NCBI GenBank assembly: GCA_947254045.1
Contig: CAMYBO010000086.1
Coordinates: 1-5,782 of the forward strand
From: an uncultured Granulicatella sp.
GTDB lineage: Bacteria > Bacillota > Bacilli > Lactobacillales > Aerococcaceae
Length of the DNA: 5,782 nt
Direction of reading: 5' to 3'
Shown here piece after piece: positions 1-5,782 of this stretch; the stretch's first letter is position 1, and each line of letters begins with the position of its first letter. Under the pieces are notes generated by a model, which was given only the letters and a program-made list of their open reading frames with translations, did no database searches and was not told the DNA's origin. The position numbers and the translations under genes are program-made.

Positions 1-59
1 CAATTATTCCAGCAAAAAATGTAGATTCTGAATTATTCGAATTGGGGGATGAAGAGTGA
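1..59 (+). CDS. C-terminal end of a probable Asp23/Gls24 family (YqhY-like) protein, partial
   Basis: An open frame enters from the left edge (first full codon at 3) and stops with TGA at 57-59. It encodes only an 18-residue tail, IIPAKNVDSELFELGDEE, ending in an acidic stretch. The tail alone is too short to identify a family. The assignment rests on context: in many Firmicutes the gene immediately upstream of nusB is yqhY, an Asp23/Gls24 family protein linked to envelope or lipid homeostasis. The stop codon overlaps the GTG start of nusB (shared GTGA at 56-59), so the two genes are probably translationally coupled. That the reading frame is real is fairly well supported by this overlap; the product name is inference. 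Confidence 0.55.
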   Translation, partial: IIPAKNVDSELFELGDEE

Positions 60-520
60 GTCGTAACCCATTAAAAAGACGTGCACTACGTATTATTGCA
101 ATTCAAGCTTTGTATCAAATGGATATTTGTAAAGAATTATCAGAATTTGATGCTATTCGCTTAGCTTTAGACGTATTACACGATGAACAATCATTTGATG
201 AAGAAGTATATTCTAATGAAGCGTTATTAGATGAGTTTCCAGAGATTCATTATTCATTAGATTTAATCCAAGGGGTTCAAAACCAATTAGAAGAGATTGA
301 TTCATTAATTTCCTCACATTTAAAAGGATGGGAATTAAGTCGAATTGTTCGATTAGACTTAATGATTATGCGTGTAGCAGTTTGCGAAATGCGTTCACCT
401 GAGTTGGAAGTTCCTCAAACAGTTGCATTGAATGAAGCAATTGAAATTGCAAAATTATATAGTGATGAAAAATCTGCGAAATTTATAAATGGTGTCTTAT
501 CAAACTTGGTTGAAGGGTAA
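56..520 (+). CDS. nusB: Transcription antitermination factor NusB
   Basis: NusB pairs with NusE (ribosomal protein S10) on boxA RNA, helping RNA polymerase read through rRNA operons; it acts in the cytoplasm. The protein has 154 residues, slightly above the usual 130-150. The N-terminus (residues 4-22) is basic and carries the family signature ending in IQALYQMD. The middle (about 30-65) is acidic and variable. The conserved C-terminal half has GWELSRIVRLDLMIMRVAVC (91-110), then VALNEAIEIAKLYSDEKSAK (123-142) and the closing FINGVL (143-148). The start is GTG at 56, preceded by a G-rich Shine-Dalgarno at 44-48 with 7 nt spacing and overlapping the upstream stop by 4 bp. An ATG at 49 is in another frame and meets a stop within six codons. 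A terminator-like hairpin begins 15 bp after the stop codon, so nusB may end one transcript unit or be followed by attenuation. Confidence 0.95.
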   Translation: MSRNPLKRRALRIIAIQALYQMDICKELSEFDAIRLALDVLHDEQSFDEEVYSNEALLDEFPEIHYSLDLIQGVQNQLEEIDSLISSHLKGWELSRIVRLDLMIMRVAVCEMRSPELEVPQTVALNEAIEIAKLYSDEKSAKFINGVLSNLVEG

Positions 521-534
521 GTCAGTATAGGAGG

Positions 535-601
535 TTGAGCAAGAAGGCGCTCCGAAGCAATGATTTGCTTCCAGGAACACTTTTTGCTCAATTTTTTATT
601 T
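535..601 (+). terminator. Long hairpin with T-tract between nusB and folD (intrinsic terminator or attenuator)
   Basis: The outer stem pairs 535-546 (TTGAGCAAGAAG) with 580-591 (CTTTTTGCTCAA): 12 bp including one G-U pair. Inside, after an internal loop, 551-553 pairs with 574-576. A perfect 7-bp hairpin GAAGCAA (554-560) / TTGCTTC (565-571) with loop TGAT then caps the structure. The outer stem is followed directly by TTTTTT (592-597), A and TTT (599-601). The T-run lies only on the + strand 3' side, which fits a terminator acting in the direction of the genes. It lies inside an otherwise tightly packed operon, and the folD Shine-Dalgarno (602-608) starts right after it, so partial termination, attenuation or RNA processing are all possible. 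No known riboswitch was recognised. Pairing was traced by hand, without folding energies. Confidence 0.75.
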
Positions 602-615
602 AAAGGAGTGAGTAA

Positions 616-1464
616 ATGGCGATTGTATTAGATGGGAAAAGTTTAGCTTTTAAAATCCGTCAAGAATTGAAACAAAAAGTACAAGAACAGGGAGTAAAAC
701 CTGGTTTAGTTGTATTATTAGTAGGAGAAGATCCTGCTAGTCAAATTTATGTACGCAATAAAGAACGTGCCGCTAATGAAGTGGGATTTCATTCTATTAT
801 AGAAAGATTACCTGAAACAATTTCTCAAGAAGAGTTATTACATAAAATTAAAGCATTAAATGAAAATGATGCGATTCATGGCATTTTAGTTCAATTACCA
901 TTACCAAAACAGATTGATAGCCAAGCAGTATTAGAAGCCATTATTCCAGAAAAAGATGTGGATGGCTTCCATCCTGTTAATTTAGGAAAATTACTTCAAA
1001 AAGATGAAAGCATCGTCCCATGTACGCCAAAAGGAATCATTCGATTATTAGAAGAGTATGAAATTGCCCTTATTGGAAAAGAAATGGTTGTTATTGGACA
1101 AAGTACGATTGTTGGTCGTCCAATGGCTTTGTTAGGCTTAAATCGTGGAGCAACGGTAACCGTTTGTCATAGTCGAACAAAAGACTTAGAGAAACAAATC
1201 GCTCGTGCAGATATTATTATTAGTGCGGTTGGAAAACCCAATTTAGTTTTGAAAGAACATGTGAAAAAAGATGCGGTCATTATTGATGTAGGTATTAATC
1301 GATTAGAATCTGGAAAAATCGTTGGAGATGTGGATTTTGATGGCGTTAAAGATCAAGTAAGTGCCATTACTCCAGTACCAGGTGGAGTTGGTCCAATGAC
1401 CATTGCGATGTTATTAGAGCAGACGTATCTTAATGCATGTAAGAGGGAAAACATTTATGAATGA
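616..1464 (+). CDS. folD: Bifunctional methylenetetrahydrofolate dehydrogenase / methenyltetrahydrofolate cyclohydrolase FolD
   Basis: FolD interconverts 5,10-methylene-, 5,10-methenyl- and 10-formyl-tetrahydrofolate in the cytoplasm, feeding purine synthesis and formyl-Met-tRNA. It has 282 residues, normal for the monofunctional bacterial family. The catalytic domain shows the Y45-x3-K49 pair (YVRNKERA), GILVQLPLP (89-97, with Gln93), DVDGFHPVNLGKL (114-126) and PCTPKG (135-140). The Rossmann cofactor domain follows with VVIGQSTIVGRPMA (158-171) and CHSRT (184-188), then VIIDVGIN (221-228) and the closing TPVPGGVGPMT (252-262). The loop usually written GRS reads GQS here (Gln162). The ATG at 616 has Shine-Dalgarno AAAGGAG (602-608) at 7 nt. 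The stop overlaps the xseA start by 8 bp, so folD and xseA are co-transcribed. The identification is secure; the cofactor preference (NADP or NAD) is not. Confidence 0.97.
   Translation: MAIVLDGKSLAFKIRQELKQKVQEQGVKPGLVVLLVGEDPASQIYVRNKERAANEVGFHSIIERLPETISQEELLHKIKALNENDAIHGILVQLPLPKQIDSQAVLEAIIPEKDVDGFHPVNLGKLLQKDESIVPCTPKGIIRLLEEYEIALIGKEMVVIGQSTIVGRPMALLGLNRGATVTVCHSRTKDLEKQIARADIIISAVGKPNLVLKEHVKKDAVIIDVGINRLESGKIVGDVDFDGVKDQVSAITPVPGGVGPMTIAMLLEQTYLNACKRENIYE
1442..1448 (+). promoter_or_regulatory. Shine-Dalgarno site that decides the xseA start
   Basis: The purine run AGAGGGA lies inside the end of folD, with its GAGG core (1443-1446) 10 nt before the ATG at 1457. The in-frame ATG at 1433 lies upstream of this site and has no comparable site of its own. 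This favours 1457 as the true start. Confidence 0.65.
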
Positions 1465-2797
1465 AGAATATGTAACAGTCTCGGCATTAACAAAATATAT
1501 AAAATATAAGTTTGATAAAGATCCTCATCTTGGAAGAGTATATCTAACTGGAGAAATTTCAAATTTTCGTTTACGTCCGACTCACCAATATTTTAGTTTA
1601 AAAGATGAAAATGCTATTATTTCTGCAACCATGTTTCAATCTGCCTTTAAAAAAATTCAATTCCGTCCTGAAGAAGGGATGAAAGTTTTAGTGATTGGTA
1701 AAGTTTCTGTTTTTGAAAAATCAGGACAATACCAAATTAATATTGAACATATGGAACCAGATGGTATTGGTGCACTTTTTCTAGCCTATGAACAATTGAA
1801 AAAGAAATTAGAATCGGAAGGATTATTTTCTCTTCCTAAAAAGCCAATCCCTCAATTTCCTAAAAAAATTGCGATTTTAACAAGTGAATCAGGGGCGGTA
1901 ATTCAAGATATTCAAACAACAGTGGCTCGAAGATTCCCTATTGTTCAATTAGTGTTATATCCAACAGTGGTGCAAGGGGTTCATGCAGTTAATAGTATTT
2001 TGAAAAATTTAGAGTTAGTGGAGCAAGAAGATTATGATGTCGTCATTATTGGACGTGGTGGCGGGTCAATTGAGGACTTGTGGGCGTTCAATGAAGAGCC
2101 AGTTGTAAGAAGAGTTGCTGAGTTGTCGATTCCAGTTATTTCAAGTGTAGGGCATGAAACAGATACGACTTTAATTGACTTTGTATCTGATATGAGAGCA
2201 GCCACTCCAACGGCTGCTGCAGAAATTGCAACACCTGTTTTAATGGAAATTCATCAACAATTGAGAAATTTGCAAACACGTCTGGAGCAAGCTTTAACTC
2301 GTCAATTACAAATTAAACGTGAAAGAATGCAAGCATTAGCGAATGCAAGTATTTTCCAAAATCCAGAACGGATTTATCAAGTTTATCAACAACGAGTGGA
2401 TCAATTAGAATTGCGATTGCAGCAAATGATGCAGCAAAGTGTTCAGCAAAAACGTCAACAATTATTAAAAAATCAACATCGTTTAGAATTGGGTTCTCCA
2501 AGTAGAAGAGTGCAAACGGAAAAACAAGCACTTCAATATTTGGCAAAACGCTTGGAGCAAGCGCAAATTCAATTGATGAAAGATAAAAAACAACAATTCC
2601 AAAGAGCGATTCAGCAATTAGATTTATTAAGTCCATTAAAAATTATGAATCGTGGGTACGGGATATTACAACAAGAAGAAACGATTATTAAAAGTGTTGA
2701 ACAATTAGAAGTGAAACAAGAATTAACGATTCAATTAGTCGATGGAACGGTTCGTTCTAAAGTGACTTCTGTAGAGAAAGGAAATCAATTATGGTAA
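1457..2797 (+). CDS. xseA: Exodeoxyribonuclease VII large subunit
   Basis: XseA is the catalytic subunit of exonuclease VII, which with XseB degrades single-stranded DNA from both ends in mismatch repair and damage processing. From ATG 1457 it has 446 residues, normal for the family. An N-terminal OB-fold (about 3-100) includes GEISNFR (32-38) and HQYFSLKDENAIISATMF (43-60). The catalytic domain follows with KKIAILTSESGAVIQDIQ (136-153), IIGRGGGSIEDLWAFNEE (197-214) and VISSVGHETDTTLIDFVSD (227-245), then ATPTAAAE (249-256). Asp151, Arg200, His233 and Asp236 match in order and spacing the E. coli residues reported as essential (D155, R205, H238, D241). Residues about 261-390 form a long glutamine-rich helical, coiled-coil-like segment, the XseB-binding arm in the family. 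The tail carries SPLKIMNRGYGIL (392-404). It overlaps folD by 8 bp and xseB by 7 bp. A longer start at 1433 would add eight unconserved residues and is not favoured. Confidence 0.96.
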   Translation: MNEEYVTVSALTKYIKYKFDKDPHLGRVYLTGEISNFRLRPTHQYFSLKDENAIISATMFQSAFKKIQFRPEEGMKVLVIGKVSVFEKSGQYQINIEHMEPDGIGALFLAYEQLKKKLESEGLFSLPKKPIPQFPKKIAILTSESGAVIQDIQTTVARRFPIVQLVLYPTVVQGVHAVNSILKNLELVEQEDYDVVIIGRGGGSIEDLWAFNEEPVVRRVAELSIPVISSVGHETDTTLIDFVSDMRAATPTAAAEIATPVLMEIHQQLRNLQTRLEQALTRQLQIKRERMQALANASIFQNPERIYQVYQQRVDQLELRLQQMMQQSVQQKRQQLLKNQHRLELGSPSRRVQTEKQALQYLAKRLEQAQIQLMKDKKQQFQRAIQQLDLLSPLKIMNRGYGILQQEETIIKSVEQLEVKQELTIQLVDGTVRSKVTSVEKGNQLW

Positions 2798-2991
2798 AGA
2801 AAGAGAAAAAATTTGAAGAAGCAATGAGTGAATTAGAACAAATTGTACAGCAATTGGAAAGAGGAGATGTTCCTTTAGATGAAGCTATTGCGAAGTTCCA
2901 AGAAGGAATGGCTCTAAGCCAATATTGTAATGAAACATTAACAAAAGCAGAAGAAACAGTCAGCAAAATGATTGTTGTAAAAGAAGATTAA
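2791..2991 (+). CDS. xseB: Exodeoxyribonuclease VII small subunit
   Basis: XseB is the small helical subunit of exonuclease VII; several copies bind the helical arm of each XseA and are needed for activity. It has 66 residues, near the usual 60-80. The family core runs from FEEAMSELEQIVQQLERG (8-25) through VPLDEAIAKFQEGMAL (27-42) and ends near CNETLTKAEETV (46-57). This is two helices joined by the conserved short G-D/E-x-P-L-D/E turn. The ATG at 2791 lies inside the end of xseA (7-bp overlap) and has Shine-Dalgarno AAAGGA (2777-2782) 8 nt upstream, so translation is probably coupled to keep the subunits in balance. No missing or odd residue was seen. Confidence 0.95.
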   Translation: MVKKEKKFEEAMSELEQIVQQLERGDVPLDEAIAKFQEGMALSQYCNETLTKAEETVSKMIVVKED

Positions 2992-3002
2992 TGGAGTAAC
3001 TC

Positions 3003-3887
3003 ATGAGTGAAATGATTTCATATTGGCAACAAGAAATAGAAACCTATTTATTAGCTCGAATCAAAAAGATTCCAAATATTTCAACAAGATTGAAAGAAGC
3101 CATGCTGTATGCGTGTAGTAGTGGAGGAAAGAGAATTCGTCCATTAATCATTCTCTTAATCAGTCATTTAGAAGAAGTGGAACTTCAAAAAGTGTTACCA
3201 ATTGCAGCTTCTCTAGAAATGATTCATACGTATTCATTAATTCATGATGATTTACCTGGAATGGATAATGATGATTATCGTCGTGGCAAGCTTACAGTTC
3301 ATAAGCAATTTGATGAAGCAACAGCCATTTTAGCAGGGGATGCTTTATTAACACTCGCATTTGAAGAATTAGCACTAAGTCAGTTGTCCGATGCAAAAAA
3401 AGTTCGTGCTATTCAAGTATTAGGTTCAGCTTCTGGAGCTAGTGGTATGATTACCGGACAAATGAGAGATATTGCAAGTGAACATCAAGAAATTACATTA
3501 GAGCAACTTAAACAAATTCATGCGGATAAAACAGGACAATTATTATTAGCTGCCATTCGTTTAGGATTATTAGTATTAGAGGATGCGACACCTTATGAAG
3601 AAGCTCTTTTAAAATTCGGAGTTCATTTTGGCTTAGCCTTTCAAATTCAAAATGACTTACAAGATGTTTGCTGGGATTCTGAAAAAACAGGTAAAATTAC
3701 TGGACAAGATGCAGCATTAGAAAAAAATACTTATCCTAGCATTTTAGGAATTGATGGAGCAAAACTTGCCTTAGAACAAGAAATTAACCAGGCAAAACAA
3801 GCGATTCTATCTATTCAAAATGAAACAACGGTTCAAAGACAAGTACAAGAAATATTTATGAAAATTCTCTCATATGTAGAGATTTAA
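3003..3887 (+). CDS. ispA: Short-chain polyprenyl diphosphate synthase, farnesyl diphosphate synthase type
   Basis: The family condenses dimethylallyl or geranyl diphosphate with isopentenyl diphosphate, giving C15 farnesyl diphosphate for undecaprenyl carrier lipid and quinones. It has 294 residues, the usual length. Visible motifs are GGKRIRP (41-47), the first aspartate-rich motif DDLPGMD (82-88, the bacterial DDx4D form) followed by RRG (93-95), TGQMRD (151-156) and DKTGQL (175-180). The second aspartate-rich motif reads QNDLQD (216-221), where DDxxD is usual: the first Asp is Asn217. Tyr77, five residues before the first DD, is the aromatic chain-length stop typical of C15 producers. The C-terminal EKNTYPSILG (240-249) is typical. 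Start ATG 3003 has GGAG (2993-2996) 6 nt upstream; an ATG at 3012 is the less likely alternative. It sits 11 bp after xseB and 10 bp before tlyA, without the dxs found between them in bacilli. Family assignment is secure; exact product and full activity are inferred. Confidence 0.92.
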   Translation: MSEMISYWQQEIETYLLARIKKIPNISTRLKEAMLYACSSGGKRIRPLIILLISHLEEVELQKVLPIAASLEMIHTYSLIHDDLPGMDNDDYRRGKLTVHKQFDEATAILAGDALLTLAFEELALSQLSDAKKVRAIQVLGSASGASGMITGQMRDIASEHQEITLEQLKQIHADKTGQLLLAAIRLGLLVLEDATPYEEALLKFGVHFGLAFQIQNDLQDVCWDSEKTGKITGQDAALEKNTYPSILGIDGAKLALEQEINQAKQAILSIQNETTVQRQVQEIFMKILSYVEI

Positions 3888-3897
3888 AGGAGAAAGA

Positions 3898-4725
3898 ATG
3901 GAAAAAGAACGAGTTGACCTTCTAGTCGTACAACAAGGATTGACAGATTCAAGGGAAAAAGCGAAAAGACTTGTTATGGCAGGACAAATTGTCGATGCTG
4001 TGAAACATATTCGCTATGATAAACCTGGCGAAAAAATTCCGATTACAACTGAACTTTATATTAAAGGAGAAACCCTTCGCTATGTTTCAAGAGGTGGATT
4101 GAAATTAGAAAAAGCTCTTGAAACATTTGATGTAAGTGTAGAAGGTAAAATTTTATTAGATATTGGTGCTTCAACAGGTGGGTTTACGGATGCAGCTCTG
4201 CAACATGGGGTTGTATTAAGTTATGCATTAGATGTAGGATATAATCAATTAGATTATAAATTAAGACAAGATGAACGAGTAGAAGTTATGGAAAGAGTGA
4301 ATTTCCGCTTTAGTAAGCCTGAAGATTTTACAAAAGGAAAACCTCAAGTAGCTTCGATTGATGTTTCGTTTATTTCCTTAAAATTAATTTTACCACCATT
4401 AAAAGATATTTTAGAGATGGATGGTGACATTCTTGTACTGATTAAACCACAGTTTGAAGCAGGAAGAGAACGTATTGGAAAAAAAGGAATTGTTAGTGAT
4501 CCAAAAGTTCATCAAGATGTACTAGAAGAAATTTTAGAGTATTGCGAACAAATTGGTTTTTCTGTAAATCAACTAACTTTCTCTCCAATTACGGGAGGAA
4601 GTGGAAATATTGAGTTTTTAGCACATCTGCAATTACATAAAACGGTTACTTCTCCATATGATTGGAAAAACGGTATTCAAACAGTTGTGAAAGAAGCTCA
4701 TCAACAATTAAAAAAACTAAAATAG
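3898..4725 (+). CDS. tlyA: TlyA family rRNA (cytidine-2'-O)-methyltransferase (YqxC-like)
   Basis: TlyA proteins transfer a methyl group from S-adenosylmethionine to ribose 2'-OH of cytidines in rRNA (C1920 of 23S and, in the longer type II form, also C1409 of 16S); some are mislabelled haemolysins. At 275 residues it has an N-terminal S4 RNA-binding domain (about 4-60, RVDLLVVQQGL...SREKAKRLVMAGQI) and then an FtsJ/RrmJ-like methyltransferase domain. The SAM-binding motif is LLDIGASTGGFTDAAL (86-101). The K-D-K-E tetrad can be placed at Lys69 (SRGGLKL), Asp155 (SIDVSF), Lys183 (LIKPQFE) and Glu239 (GNIEF), one residue off or identical to Mycobacterium numbering. The full S4 N-terminus suggests type II, but this is inference. 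The ATG at 3898 has Shine-Dalgarno AAAGGAG (3886-3892) 5 nt upstream, overlapping the ispA stop. recN follows after 10 bp, with no argR between them. Confidence 0.93.
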   Translation: MEKERVDLLVVQQGLTDSREKAKRLVMAGQIVDAVKHIRYDKPGEKIPITTELYIKGETLRYVSRGGLKLEKALETFDVSVEGKILLDIGASTGGFTDAALQHGVVLSYALDVGYNQLDYKLRQDERVEVMERVNFRFSKPEDFTKGKPQVASIDVSFISLKLILPPLKDILEMDGDILVLIKPQFEAGRERIGKKGIVSDPKVHQDVLEEILEYCEQIGFSVNQLTFSPITGGSGNIEFLAHLQLHKTVTSPYDWKNGIQTVVKEAHQQLKKLK

Positions 4726-4735
4726 AGGTGGAACG

Positions 4736-5782
4736 ATGATTCAAGAATTGTTTATTAAAAATTTTGCAATTATTGAAGAAGTTCGATGTCAATTTGAAAA
4801 AGGCATGACGGTGTTGACCGGGGAAACAGGTGCAGGTAAATCAATTATTATTGATGCAGTAGGATTACTTGCTGGAGAACGTGCTAGTTTAGAAATGATT
4901 CGATATGGCAGTGAAAAAGCGACAATTCAAGCAGTTTTTGCCATTGATTCTGAAGAGACAAAAAGAAACATCGAAGCATTAGGAATTGAAATTGAAAATG
5001 ATGAAATCATGATTCAACGTGAATTATATCAAACTGGGAAATCTACTTGTCGCATTAATGGACAAATGGTTACTGTTTCGTTATTAAAACAAGTTGGACC
5101 GTATTTAATTGATATTCATGGTCAAAATGAACATTTCTTATTATTGAATGAAGAGCATCATTTAAGTCTTTTAGATGCATATGCTGGGCAAAAATTGGAA
5201 TCATTAAAAGATTCTTATAGTCAGTATTATGAACATTTTTGTAGTATTCAAGAGCAATTAAGAAAGTTACAAACTGCTGAAAAAGAAGATGCTCAAAAAA
5301 TTGATTTATTAAAATTCCAAGTAGAAGAAATTGAATTATCAAATATTTATATTGGAGAAGAGGAAGAATTAGTTCAAGAAAAGGAATATTTTACTCATTT
5401 CCAAAAAATTCAAGAACACTTAATGTCCGCTCTATCTGTGTTACAAACGGAAGAATATTCTGCAGTAGATGCGATTAGTCAAGCTTCTCAAGAAATAGGA
5501 TTTTTAGAAGGAATTGGTGAAAACTATAAACAATTACACCAGCAATTACAAGAATCTTATTATCAATTACAAGATGCGGTTGCTAATATGAGTCATGAAT
5601 TAGATCATGCAGAATATGATGAAGAAAGATTAGCCTATATTGAAGAACGTTTAGATGTTTATTATCAGTTAAAACGTAAATATGGAGATAATGCAGAAGA
5701 AATATTAGAATTCCAAGCACAAGCACAAGCTCAATTAAATCAAATTGAAAATAAAGAAAGTATTATTGAAACATTAATCCAA
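4736..5782 (+). CDS. recN: DNA repair protein RecN, N-terminal 349 residues (runs off the right edge)
   Basis: RecN is an SMC-like ATPase recruited early to DNA double-strand breaks, where it tethers ends for RecA-dependent repair. The frame opens at ATG 4736 after Shine-Dalgarno GAGGTGG (4725-4731) and stays open to the last base, giving 349 codons of an expected 550-580. The head domain begins with FIKNFAIIEEV (6-16) and has Walker A GETGAGKS (29-36), CRINGQMV (105-112) and LIDIHGQNEHFLLL (124-137). From about residue 150 a long charged helical region begins, the first coiled-coil arm, with KFQVEEIEL (193-201) and ERLDVYYQLKRKYG (304-317), both typical of RecN. The ABC signature and Walker B half lies beyond the window. 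No LexA-box-like sequence was seen upstream and the gene follows tlyA by 10 bp, so transcription from the operon is most likely. Confidence 0.95.
   Translation, partial: MIQELFIKNFAIIEEVRCQFEKGMTVLTGETGAGKSIIIDAVGLLAGERASLEMIRYGSEKATIQAVFAIDSEETKRNIEALGIEIENDEIMIQRELYQTGKSTCRINGQMVTVSLLKQVGPYLIDIHGQNEHFLLLNEEHHLSLLDAYAGQKLESLKDSYSQYYEHFCSIQEQLRKLQTAEKEDAQKIDLLKFQVEEIELSNIYIGEEEELVQEKEYFTHFQKIQEHLMSALSVLQTEEYSAVDAISQASQEIGFLEGIGENYKQLHQQLQESYYQLQDAVANMSHELDHAEYDEERLAYIEERLDVYYQLKRKYGDNAEEILEFQAQAQAQLNQIENKESIIETLIQ

Noticed and set aside
506..531. Possible promoter at the nusB 3' end (TTGGTT and TATAGG) driving folD
   Set aside because: The spacer is only 14 bp, both boxes are weak matches, and a transcript from it would run straight into the terminator-like hairpin.
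535..603. A 22-codon frame from TTG at 535, directly after a perfect AGGAGG (529-534), through the hairpin to TAA at 601-603
   Set aside because: There is no spacing between the Shine-Dalgarno and the TTG, the start is a rare type, and the sequence is fully explained by the palindrome. The peptide resembles nothing I recognise. A leader peptide is conceivable but unsupported.
521..615. Riboswitch (for example tetrahydrofolate or purine type) upstream of folD
   Set aside because: The 95-nt gap is nearly all one extended hairpin, and I could not match it to the conserved core of either class.
560..631. A 23-codon frame from ATG at 560 reaching into folD
   Set aside because: It has no ribosome-binding site, lies in the hairpin, and ends out of frame inside folD.
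1433..1456. Longer XseA N-terminus from ATG 1433 (adds MHVRGKTF)
   Set aside because: It would extend the folD overlap to 32 bp without its own Shine-Dalgarno, and the family normally begins near the conserved VSALTKYIK segment, which the 1457 start fits.
2313..2636. Minus-strand open frame of 107 codons inside xseA
   Set aside because: It is a shadow of the Gln/Leu-rich coding strand; xseA is clearly real here, and no ribosome-binding site or recognisable protein is seen on the minus strand.
2757..2966. Minus-strand open frame of 69 codons antisense to xseB
   Set aside because: It is a shadow of xseB, which has clear family motifs on the + strand.
5070..5342. Minus-strand open frame of 90 codons antisense to recN
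   Set aside because: It is a shadow of the recN coiled-coil region; the hydrophobic look comes from reverse-complemented charged codons.

Overview
The window is about 5.8 kb of AT-rich, gene-dense chromosome read entirely from the + strand. Leucine is mostly TTA and Shine-Dalgarno sites are strong and purine-rich. Gene order matches the conserved Firmicutes cluster known from Bacillus subtilis as yqhY-nusB-folD-xseA-xseB-ispA-(dxs)-yqxC/tlyA-(argR/ahrC)-recN. Here neither dxs nor an argR-type gene is present: ispA is followed 10 bp later by tlyA, and tlyA 10 bp later by recN. The protein sequences, the AT-rich codon use and the missing dxs suggest a lactic-acid-bacteria-type organism (order Lactobacillales, perhaps Carnobacteriaceae or Enterococcaceae) that makes isoprenoid precursors by the mevalonate route. 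The genus cannot be fixed from this window.

Layout: the last 18 codons of a probable Asp23/Gls24 family (YqhY-like) gene overlap the GTG start of nusB (transcription antitermination). A 95-bp gap follows, the only real intergenic space. It is almost filled by a long hairpin with a T-tract, which looks like an intrinsic terminator or attenuator. Then come folD (one-carbon metabolism), xseA and xseB (both subunits of exonuclease VII), ispA (farnesyl diphosphate synthase type), tlyA (rRNA 2'-O-methyltransferase) and the first 349 codons of recN (SMC-like double-strand-break repair protein), which runs off the right edge.

From folD onward the genes overlap by 7-8 bp or are separated by 10-11 bp, so folD to recN is most likely one transcript with translational coupling. 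The functions are mixed housekeeping: RNA synthesis and modification, folate, DNA repair and isoprenoids. The exonuclease VII subunits are the only obvious direct partners.

I found no mobile element, CRISPR array, tRNA or rRNA, and no undescribed system. The points worth a second look are the nusB-folD hairpin, an Asp-to-Asn change in the second aspartate-rich motif of IspA, an Arg-to-Gln change in the FolD cofactor loop, and the absence of dxs and argR.
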